Source of the DNA: Kiritimatiellales bacterium
Lineage (GTDB): Bacteria; Verrucomicrobiota; Kiritimatiellia; Kiritimatiellales; Pontiellaceae
DNA length: 5,538 nt
Assembly: GCA_021734595.1 (NCBI GenBank)
Contig: JAIPIO010000258.1
Coordinates: 1 to 5,538, forward strand
Direction: 5' to 3'
Every line of letters begins with the position of its first letter. Position 1 is the first letter of the stretch. This document shows, in pieces, positions 1-5,538 of this stretch. The position numbers and the translations under genes are program-made. Below the pieces are notes generated by a model. It was not told the DNA's origin. It did not search any database and worked only from the letters and a program-made list of their open reading frames with translations.

Positions 1-2
1 TA

Positions 3-440
3 CGCGCATCGGAAAAACACCCGTTTTTCCTTTATTTGGCCTTCACCTCGCCGCATGTGCCGCTGCAGGAACCGGAACGCTGGATGAACCTGTACCGGGA
101 AAGCGCGCCGGACGTGGGCCACCAACTCTACTGGGCGGCGATTTCGCACCTGGATCACGCGGTCGGTCAGCTAATGGCCGAGGTGGACCGGCTCGGGCAA
201 CGCAACAACACGCTGGTGATTTTCCTGAGCGACAAGGGTGCTCCGGAGTCTGCCTTGCGGCAGGGCGATTGGAAGCTGATCCAACGTAAGGCGGGCCCCG
301 AACTTTCCCATCTCGCCGGCGACGAGGGTGAAACCAAAAACCAGGCTGCGGAGAATCCCCGGATCGGCCAACGACTGCGCAACGTGCTGGAAGCGGAGAC
401 GGTCAATGACAACGATGCGCGCCCCCGCTCGAACCCATGA
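3..440 (+). pseudogene. S1-family sulfatase, C-terminal part with internal deletion (5' end outside window)
   Basis: The frame is open from the left edge, so the true start lies outside; the TTG at 36 is an internal Leu codon. The family hydrolyses sulfate esters, usually on sulfated glycans in Gram-negative relatives. Visible hallmarks are PFFLYLAFTSPHVPLQ, which includes the conserved sulfate-binding His, then the helix with SHLDHAVGQLMAEVDRLG, then NTLVIFLSDKGA, and a C-terminal RQGDWKLI followed by LAGDEGETKN. Three things look wrong. First, the metal-ligand motif normally reads SDNG but is SDKG (234-236 AAG). Second, SDKGA runs within four residues into RQGDWKLI, whereas normal family members have about 100 residues between these motifs, including the GGKG segment with the catalytic Lys. 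Third, ELY and KNL near the C-terminus appear as ELS and KNQ. The frame stays open across the deletion. I infer a non-functional remnant. A sequencing or assembly error could mimic the deletion but explains the substitutions less well. The family call is secure; pseudogene status is likely. Confidence 0.82.
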
Positions 441-467
441 TTTGAAGGCTGCCGCCCTGCCCCATTG

Positions 468-944
468 ATGAACATCACCGAAGACCCGATCCCGCATCTC
501 ATCCGTCGCATCGCCGTCCCGGCCAGCGTGGGATTTTTCTTCAATACGAGGTACAATTTTGTGGACACGTACTTCGGCGGCAAGATCTCGACGGACGCGC
601 TGGCCGCACTGTCGCTGTCGTTTCCGTTGTTCTTCATCATTCTCGCGGTCGGGAGCGGCATTGGCCAGGGAACCACCGCGCTGATTGCCAATGCGATCGG
701 TGCCGGGGATGAGGAAAAGGGCGGCACGGTCTTGGTACAGGCCATTTCCTTCTCCGTCCTCTCCGGCATCATCCTCACTGTTGCCGGGTTTATCGGCGGG
801 CGGCCATGGGCGCCCAGCCGCCGTCATGAACGCCCAATCTTTTCCATCTCGCCCGCAGCCAAAACACAGCCACAAAGCGCACCCGGAACAAGCACCATGA
901 CTATTTGCTTGAGGGAACCTCCGAATACTTCTTTCCGGAGCTGA
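468..944 (+). pseudogene. MATE-family efflux transporter, truncated after about 110 residues
   Basis: Residues 1-110 from the ATG at 468 match the N-terminus of the MATE multidrug/Na+ antiporter family, which exports cationic compounds across the inner membrane using an ion gradient. Typical motifs are FFFNT.YNFVDTYFGG, STDALAALSLSFPLFFIILA and SGIGQGTTALIANAIGAGD. Three hydrophobic segments are visible, at about residues 14-34, 46-68 and 88-109. The family usually has about 450 residues and 12 membrane segments, so roughly a quarter remains. After TVAGFIGG (about base 797) the frame becomes polar, proline- and serine-rich and unlike a transporter, until TGA at 942-944. R28 (549-551 AGG) falls where relatives usually have Met in the first membrane segment, one base change away (ATG to AGG). 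A TTG at 465 directly precedes the ATG and could also serve as start. The only purine-rich stretch upstream (GAAGG, about 444-448) is too far for a good Shine-Dalgarno. The gene follows the sulfatase by 27 bases. It could be a real truncation or an assembly join; function is not expected. Confidence 0.8.
794..823. repeat. GC-rich imperfect inverted repeat at the truncation point
   Basis: CGGCGG (794-799) can pair with CCGCCG (818-823). An inner GGC (802-804) can pair with GCC (812-814), with small bulges between and a 7-base loop. There is no immediate T-run on either strand, so it does not look like a standard intrinsic terminator. It sits where MATE homology stops. Confidence 0.4.
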
Positions 945-961
945 GGGAAATGGCTTTTCAT
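824..961 (-). CDS. Small ORF, 45 aa, with lipoprotein-like signal sequence; possibly the 5' remnant of a longer gene
   Basis: The product is not recognised. ATG at 961 is preceded by AGGGAG (967-972 on the + strand as CTCCCT) with a 5-base gap, an excellent Shine-Dalgarno. The start lies only 12 bases after the stop of the GH106-like gene on the same strand, so translation as the next gene of that operon is plausible. The peptide has a basic start (MKSHFPQLRKEVF) and a hydrophobic core of about residues 20-29 (IVMVLVPGAL). LCGC at 29-32 resembles a lipobox, although Cys at -2 is not standard. After GEMEKIGRS it stops at TGA (824-826), far too short for a mature exported protein. I infer the start of an exported protein or lipoprotein gene whose remainder was lost at the junction near 800-830. 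Alternatives are a genuine small membrane peptide or a chance frame. No homology supports it; the case rests on start signals and hydrophobicity. Confidence 0.35.
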   Translation of the reverse strand: MKSHFPQLRKEVFGGSLKQIVMVLVPGALCGCVLAAGEMEKIGRS

Positions 962-966
962 GCTGA

Positions 967-972
967 CTCCCT
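967..972 (-). promoter_or_regulatory. Shine-Dalgarno AGGGAG for the 45-aa ORF
   Basis: AGGGAG on the - strand lies 5 bases before the ATG at 961, and immediately after the TAG stop (974-976) of the upstream glycosidase gene. Its strength and spacing are the main support for that start. Confidence 0.4.
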
Positions 973-973
973 G

Positions 974-3900
974 CTAGTCAAACTCCAGCCTGACCGGCCC
1001 CATCAATCCTGAGACTGGCGAACCGCGATACATCGTCGGCACTGTGCTGTAATGATTCGCCAGCGTATTGTACACCAATACTTCAATCTTGTTATCCCCG
1101 CTCCTGACGAGGTCGCTAACATCCACCTTCCATGGCGGGGATACCTTCACTCCTGCCAGTCTTCCGTTCACGCGCACTTCAGCCGAGGCGGCAACAGCGC
1201 CAAGGTCGATTGTCACGTGTCCTTGCGCCTGTTCCTTGGTGAGGGCAACCGTCTTGCGGTACCATGCGCCGCCCGAATAACTGGCCAGTCCGTCAATTTC
1301 CGACCAGTCCCCAAGCGCAATCCGCCCGACTCCGCAATCCAGCAGGACGGGCTCCGGCAACGTCGCACCGCCGTAACATCCCCTAGCCTGCTCGATTCGC
1401 AGCGCGACAGGCACCGGACCTGCCGACGGCTTCTCAATCTCAGCCCTGTACGTCACCGCATTCTCGGTAACATCTCCGGCGTATTCCGCTTTCCCCATTT
1501 TCGACTTCACTTCCTTTCCATCCACCCAGACAGCCACCCTGCCGCGCGCCGTGATAGTCAGCTCCTTCAATCCGGGCGGCGATACAAACCGGTACCAGCC
1601 GACCGGCTGCTTCTCGCCGGACCGCGTGTCGAATTTCAACACTGCATCCTTGTTATGCCAGCGCATCGCCAATTCGCTGGACTTGAATTTCGGTTGATCG
1701 GCAACTGCGGCCCCGCCCCCCGTCTCTTCCAGTTTTGGAGGCCCAGCCGGATGCTTCGCCCATAAACTCTCGGGGAAACTGGAAATCATTTCCGCCTTCT
1801 CCCAGCCCGCATCATTGAAGGCACGATCCTGCCAGCCCTTCGCCTCATCCTTTGCGCTCAGCCAGGTTGAATCCGTCCCGACACGCTGATCGCCCGCGAG
1901 ATACTCGGCAATCAGCCCCATCGCGTCGCCTCCGTTACGCGCCTTTATCGCGATGATATTGGAACCGGTAACCAGCGTTTTACCCAGGTCGTATTGCTGT
2001 ACCCTTTCCCACCTGTCTCCGCTTCCGATTTCATTGCCATTAACAAAAAGGGTGTAGGCATCGTCGCACGTGATCCTGATGCGCGCCTTCACCGGAATTT
2101 TGGGGACCTCGATCTTCTTCCTGAAATACCGGACAATGGTTCCGTCCTTGTTACCAGGACACCATATCCATGAAGCCGCGTCGGAGAACACGGCGCCGCT
2201 GTCAATCTTTTCCGCCGTCGCTGCCGTCTTGGTCGTATCAAAAACAACATACCCGCGCCCGATCGTGTCGTACCGTAGCAGGACGGGATTGGCGCCATCG
2301 GAAAGTTTCACCGACTCCGGAATCTTTTCGACACGTGCATTATTCAGCCATACCGCCGCCGGCTGCAGGCCGCCTGCAAGAACCCGCGGCTGCGTGTTGC
2401 CTCCGGACATTACCGCCGTCCAGAGGTAATACCGTGTTCCGCCGGCCTCCTTCCCACGGTTATAACTCGGCATTCCGCCACTGACAGCGCCGAGTCCTAT
2501 GAATTCATCCGCCACCTGTTCCTTCAAACCGTGATATCCCTGGTGCGCCACATCGTTCTCCATGCCAAACCGCCATGAAAACTCGTACGGCGTCCAGTGA
2601 TACTTCTGGCCATCCACGTTCACTGGAACCGCAGGGTCGACCTGCCGCAGACCTGCCAGCCGTTTCTCCAGCGCGCTCACATCAGCAGCCTCTGGCAGCG
2701 GACCGAGCTTCCAAAACTTCGGTCCGTATGAATACGTTACACGGCCCCAGGTCGAATCATCGAGCTTAGGATCCTGCCAACTCGGATGGGGTGTCGTCTC
2801 TTCGGCATACTTGATCTGCCTCATCTCAGCCCCGATCATGCCCTTGAACGCAGGCCAGCGGAAATCGCCGAAACGGTTGTCGCACGTGGGCTGTAATTCA
2901 AACTCCCAATCACCGTCGAGGACAATAGCCGGGCGAGATATCACTGCCGCAGGAGCCGCTTCAAGCTGTGGCTGACCCGGTGAGAAAACAATCAACTGGA
3001 TCTCCCTCTCCGTCAGCGGCAACTTGAGTCTCGTCCCGGCAGCCGTCTGCTCCGTCACCGCAAGCGGACGCGTCGTACCGGTCCACGGGTCCCACAGTTC
3101 CACCTTGCCGGTGGCCCGGAAGAAACACGCCGCATCTTTCGGCGCGTCGTAGACAGCATAGAGATCACGCGGACCCAACTTGCGATGTTGGATATAGCCA
3201 GGTCCTTCGTAATCGCGGCCCGGCACATTCGCGGCAACGTCGGTGACGGCTCCATCCGGGAACAACTCCTTCACCATCGCGGCGACCTCCGGATCATTGC
3301 GGCCGACGCGGTCGCTTGCTTCCGGCAAGGCTCCAACAGCCACGACAACTCCGCCGGCGCGGCGGAACTCAAGCGCCTTCTGCAGTGTGGAGTGCCGCAC
3401 CGCCTTCATCGCGGGCAGAACCAGGACGCGGTAGATTTCGCCTGAGACATGAAGTTCCTTGCCGATGATTTTTGCGCGAGCCAGTGATTCGAAATCCATG
3501 AAATCAAAATCGATGGACTTGGCATAGAGTTGCCGCCCGGTGCCAAACGCCGCGTTAACCGCTTCCTGTCCGCCCATCCCCGCTTGCATCGGGGCGACCG
3601 GGTACATAATAGCGACATCACAACGGTGATACCCCTGGGTCAGCAGGTAACTGAGACGCTGGACACAGTCCATGAATCCGCGCATGTGCTTCCAGTACGG
3701 CATCCGGAACGTATTGTCCGGCGGCGCCCACTCCCACCAGCCGCCATGCGTTGCATAGTACATCCCATGGAACGAAAGGAGATTGTAACCCATCACGAAA
3801 TCGGCGAAAAACGCATCAGTCGCCCCGGCCGACGTTGTGCCCCAGCCGCTGCCATACCAGCCCTCGAGCCAGACGCGCGGCCGCTGGTACAGATGCGCGA

Positions 3901-5062
3901 TCGAGGCGGCGACCTTGGCCTTGATAAGATCTTTGCCAAGTCCAGGCTGGTCGGCGCCCGGACCCTGATTCCAGCGCTGGGTCCGGAAATAGTCGCCGAA
4001 CTCCGTCACGTCCCCGCCCCGGCCACCATGGTCGCATCCCATGGTCATGCCGCGCTCCTGATGCCAGTCGAACACCGGCTTGAAGAATCCCTCCTCCGTC
4101 AACGCCACTTTGACATCGCTGTAATCCAGCCGCACCTTCGGCGTGCGCGGCCCGATATCCATGAACAGCGCAGGCAACTCCGGCACAATGTCGTAACCTT
4201 TCCGCTTCTTGAACTCCTCGGCAAACCGGGCCGTCCAGAGATTGCCGCCCACGCCGAAGCCAAGCTCATCGGAGAAGAAGAAATTCAAGCCCTTTCCGCC
4301 GGAACCGGGAAAATGATCTTCGAACGTGCCGAAGAAATGCTTTGCGTACTCCGGGCCCGATATTGGATTCATCGGATCGATCGAGAACGGAACTTTCGCA
4401 GCGCACACCGCGACACTCTGGGGTTTGCCGTCCGCACCAGGCACGTTTGTTACCACAAGCGCATCCGCAGGCGGATTGCCTGTTACCAGTTGCAGAACCA
4501 TACCGCCGACATCCGGGTGCTCACGCAACATTTCGTCCACGCACCAGCCCTGGCCAATGCCGAGCGTGTAGTCGCTCAGACTGATGCCCGCTCCCTGTTT
4601 CTTTGCTGCGTCCATGAACCAGCCGGTCAGTTTCCACCAATCCTCCGAGAAAAGCGCCGGATCGCTCGGCATGGTCAATCCATAGCTGCGGCCCCCCTTG
4701 TCGGAATGGGCGTAATTGATCTGATACCCCGCAATACCCATGCCCTTCATCTGTTCGAGTTCCCAGCTTAGGCGCTCCTTCGTCAGCGGATCACCCAGCC
4801 ACCAGAAAAACGGCACCACGCCGAATCCATCCGGTGGCTTCTGAAATCCAGGCGACACATCCAGGTCCGCGGTCCGTACCGCCTGGCCAACGGCCCAGGC
4901 CGGCGCTGGGATCACGTTCGCAGGATCGCTGAAACCCAAGTCCTGCGCCTGGCTCTGAACGGCCAGCAAGCCGTACAGGCCACATATCAGGAAACTTCCG
5001 CAAAATGCGTTCCGAAGCTGGGTTGAGGCTGATCGTTCTGTTTGATGCGGGGGCGGTCTCAT
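974..5062 (-). CDS. Secreted GH106-like glycoside hydrolase (putative alpha-L-rhamnosidase), 1362 aa
   Basis: An intact gene. It probably removes terminal alpha-L-rhamnose or a related deoxysugar from complex glycans outside the cytoplasm. Residues 1-39 look like a Sec signal peptide, with a hydrophobic core at about 20-35 and likely cleavage after SQA39. A catalytic TIM barrel spans about 75-480: it opens with PFFWWLGDPLTKERLSWELE, followed by MKGMGIAGYQI and EDWWKLTGWFMDAAKKQG. Candidate catalytic glutamates are E266 in FFFSDELG and E400 in VWLEGWYGSGWG. A Rossmann-like region (about 481-620, CDVAIMYP to GGVVVAVGALP) and a short beta domain follow. Next come beta-sandwich regions starting near LDGDWEFEL (715). 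A rhamnosidase-N-like module spans about 963-1090 (ASWIWCPG, YFRKKIEV, DDAYTLFVNG, TDSTWLS). A terminal GH2-like sugar-binding sandwich (about 1250-1362) includes AEVRVNGRLAG and ends GPVRLEF. The ATG at 5062 has AGGAG five bases upstream. The gene sits 55 bases after the GH95-like gene. Family membership is by pattern recognition; substrate is uncertain. Confidence 0.75.
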   Translation of the reverse strand: MRPPPHQTERSASTQLRNAFCGSFLICGLYGLLAVQSQAQDLGFSDPANVIPAPAWAVGQAVRTADLDVSPGFQKPPDGFGVVPFFWWLGDPLTKERLSWELEQMKGMGIAGYQINYAHSDKGGRSYGLTMPSDPALFSEDWWKLTGWFMDAAKKQGAGISLSDYTLGIGQGWCVDEMLREHPDVGGMVLQLVTGNPPADALVVTNVPGADGKPQSVAVCAAKVPFSIDPMNPISGPEYAKHFFGTFEDHFPGSGGKGLNFFFSDELGFGVGGNLWTARFAEEFKKRKGYDIVPELPALFMDIGPRTPKVRLDYSDVKVALTEEGFFKPVFDWHQERGMTMGCDHGGRGGDVTEFGDYFRTQRWNQGPGADQPGLGKDLIKAKVAASIAHLYQRPRVWLEGWYGSGWGTTSAGATDAFFADFVMGYNLLSFHGMYYATHGGWWEWAPPDNTFRMPYWKHMRGFMDCVQRLSYLLTQGYHRCDVAIMYPVAPMQAGMGGQEAVNAAFGTGRQLYAKSIDFDFMDFESLARAKIIGKELHVSGEIYRVLVLPAMKAVRHSTLQKALEFRRAGGVVVAVGALPEASDRVGRNDPEVAAMVKELFPDGAVTDVAANVPGRDYEGPGYIQHRKLGPRDLYAVYDAPKDAACFFRATGKVELWDPWTGTTRPLAVTEQTAAGTRLKLPLTEREIQLIVFSPGQPQLEAAPAAVISRPAIVLDGDWEFELQPTCDNRFGDFRWPAFKGMIGAEMRQIKYAEETTPHPSWQDPKLDDSTWGRVTYSYGPKFWKLGPLPEAADVSALEKRLAGLRQVDPAVPVNVDGQKYHWTPYEFSWRFGMENDVAHQGYHGLKEQVADEFIGLGAVSGGMPSYNRGKEAGGTRYYLWTAVMSGGNTQPRVLAGGLQPAAVWLNNARVEKIPESVKLSDGANPVLLRYDTIGRGYVVFDTTKTAATAEKIDSGAVFSDAASWIWCPGNKDGTIVRYFRKKIEVPKIPVKARIRITCDDAYTLFVNGNEIGSGDRWERVQQYDLGKTLVTGSNIIAIKARNGGDAMGLIAEYLAGDQRVGTDSTWLSAKDEAKGWQDRAFNDAGWEKAEMISSFPESLWAKHPAGPPKLEETGGGAAVADQPKFKSSELAMRWHNKDAVLKFDTRSGEKQPVGWYRFVSPPGLKELTITARGRVAVWVDGKEVKSKMGKAEYAGDVTENAVTYRAEIEKPSAGPVPVALRIEQARGCYGGATLPEPVLLDCGVGRIALGDWSEIDGLASYSGGAWYRKTVALTKEQAQGHVTIDLGAVAASAEVRVNGRLAGVKVSPPWKVDVSDLVRSGDNKIEVLVYNTLANHYSTVPTMYRGSPVSGLMGPVRLEFD

Positions 5063-5067
5063 GGTGT

Positions 5068-5072
5068 CTCCT
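5068..5072 (-). promoter_or_regulatory. Shine-Dalgarno AGGAG for the GH106-like gene
   Basis: AGGAG is read on the - strand with a 5-base gap (ACACC) to the ATG at 5062. It fixes the start of the 1362-residue protein, and that start gives a complete signal peptide. Confidence 0.75.
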
Positions 5073-5077
5073 GTCTA

Positions 5078-5106
5078 TTTATATTTCTGCACGATTTTCA
5101 CTCCAA
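5078..5106 (-). promoter_or_regulatory. Weak candidate sigma70-type promoter between the two glycosidase genes
   Basis: On the - strand, TTGGAG (5101-5106) and TATAAA (5078-5083) are separated by exactly 17 bases. The -10 box matches consensus at 5 of 6 positions, the -35 box at about 3 of 6. The predicted transcription start, around 5071, would fall inside the Shine-Dalgarno, which argues against use. Co-transcription from the upstream gene is at least as likely. Confidence 0.2.
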
Positions 5107-5117
5107 AGCCATCGATT

Positions 5118-5538
5118 TCATGGTTTGACTTCGGTCAGTTCACCTGGCTTTGTTTCCAACTTAACGATCTTATCCGTCCATGGGTTCAAGATACGCAGTT
5201 TTCCGCCAACCGTTGACCTGATTTCCAACTTCACAACTTTACCATCCTTCTGCTCCGCAGATACCAGGAACCCGCCCTGTGCCCGCAGGTCGGTGAAGCT
5301 GGCATTTTTGTCCTTGGGCCAGCATGGGAAGACGCGGATGATATTATCCACGCTCTGGAGCAGGAACTCGGAAATGCAGGCCGCGATACCCGTGCTCTCG
5401 CTGAGATAGAAACCGTGCATCGGCCAGTAGAACATGCCGTTGGGCTGAACGTTCGGCTTGTAGTAATTGTACAGGTCGCTTACCGCCTCTGGCATGGAAA
5501 GCCGCGCCTTGGCCACGCTGAGCATCACGGTGGAGTTG
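5118..5538 (-). CDS. GH95-like glycoside hydrolase, C-terminal 139 residues (5' end outside window)
   Basis: The frame is open to the right edge, so the true start is outside; the internal ATG or GTG near 5525 is not the start. The visible part begins NSTVMLSVAKARL, then LYNYYKPNVQPNGMFYW, HGFYLSESTGIAACISEF, LLQSVDNIIRVFPCWPKD, FTDLRAQGGFLVSAEQKDG, and ends in a beta-rich tail with GGKLRILNPW. The order, an alpha-helical stretch ending in LLQS.D..IRVFP.WP followed by LRA.GGF.V....KDG, is typical of the C-terminus of GH95 and related (alpha/alpha)6-barrel glycosidases with a final beta-sandwich. GH95 enzymes cleave alpha-L-fucosidic or alpha-L-galactosidic links. The catalytic residues would lie outside this window, so activity cannot be judged. 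The gene runs in the same direction as the GH106-like gene 55 bases downstream, probably in one operon. A different family sharing this fold is the main alternative. Confidence 0.65.
   Translation of the reverse strand, partial: NSTVMLSVAKARLSMPEAVSDLYNYYKPNVQPNGMFYWPMHGFYLSESTGIAACISEFLLQSVDNIIRVFPCWPKDKNASFTDLRAQGGFLVSAEQKDGKVVKLEIRSTVGGKLRILNPWTDKIVKLETKPGELTEVKP

Larger units (their letters stand above)
798..973. other. Junction zone between the MATE remnant and the glycosidase operon
   Basis: This stretch lies between the end of MATE homology and the stop of the GH106-like gene. It holds the non-homologous tail of the MATE frame, a GC-rich imperfect hairpin at its left border, and on the - strand a small frame with a strong Shine-Dalgarno. 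No transposase, target-site duplication or clear terminator was seen. The simplest reading is that genes on both sides lost sequence here. Confidence 0.5.

Noticed and set aside
36..440. Sulfatase frame starting at TTG 36 as an independent short gene
   Set aside because: The frame is open further left and the residues before 36 (HPFFLY) are conserved sulfatase sequence, so the start is outside the window.
167..875. Two long - strand frames across the sulfatase and MATE remnants
   Set aside because: The + strand frames carry clear family motifs over the same bases, while the - strand translations show none. They are shadow frames.
908..924. Small hairpin GAGG-GAA-CCTC as a terminator for the - strand operon
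   Set aside because: Only four base pairs and no T-run follows on the - strand, and it lies inside the possible 45-aa frame.
896..1012. + strand frame with a coding-like stretch HDYLLEGTSEYFFPELRE followed by MAFHADSLLVKL
   Set aside because: It looked like a possible gene fragment, but I could not tie it to a family. Its end overlaps the C-terminus of the GH106-like gene antisense, and the opposite strand has a better-supported start signal.
1052..1765. 237-codon open frame on the + strand inside the GH106-like gene
   Set aside because: Antisense to the beta-sandwich domains of the real gene; composition is Arg/His/Pro-rich with no recognisable domain.
3530..4771. 413-codon open frame on the + strand, antisense to the GH106-like gene
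   Set aside because: It lies wholly inside a gene whose domains are clearly recognisable on the - strand. The translation is rich in Arg, His and Pro with no family motif, as expected for a mirror frame in GC-rich DNA.

Overview
The window looks like part of a polysaccharide-degradation region from a moderately GC-rich bacterium. The best guess is a member of the PVC superphylum (Verrucomicrobiota, Kiritimatiellota, Lentisphaerota or Planctomycetota). This rests on the combination of an S1-type sulfatase, a very long secreted GH106-like glycosidase and a GH95-like glycosidase. It is an inference from gene content, since no ribosomal or other marker gene is present.

Layout. On the + strand, bases 1-440 hold the 3' part of an S1 sulfatase gene, open at the left edge. 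It lacks an internal block of about 100 residues and carries a damaged metal-binding motif. After 27 bases comes the 5' quarter of a MATE-family transporter gene (468 onward). Its homology stops at about base 797, and the frame then runs through unrelated sequence to a stop at 942-944. On the - strand, reading right to left, the C-terminal 139 codons of a GH95-like glycosidase (5118 to the right edge) are followed after 55 bases by an intact 1362-residue secreted GH106-like glycosidase (974-5062, strong Shine-Dalgarno). Twelve bases after that stop is a small frame (824-961) with its own good Shine-Dalgarno and a lipoprotein-like signal sequence. It stops after 45 codons, at the same place where the MATE homology ends.

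Interpretation. The two - strand glycosidases probably form one operon. The family assignments point to removal of terminal alpha-linked deoxysugars (fucose, rhamnose) from a complex glycan. The sulfatase would suggest a sulfated glycan, but it appears to be a pseudogene here. The 790-830 zone looks like a breakpoint (deletion, rearrangement or assembly join) between a decaying + strand gene pair and the - strand operon, because convergent genes from both sides end there.

No RNA genes, CRISPR arrays, transposase genes or convincing terminators were seen. I did not find a clearly new biological system. The strongest points are the apparent gene decay and the candidate breakpoint on the left, and the unusual multi-module build of the large glycosidase.
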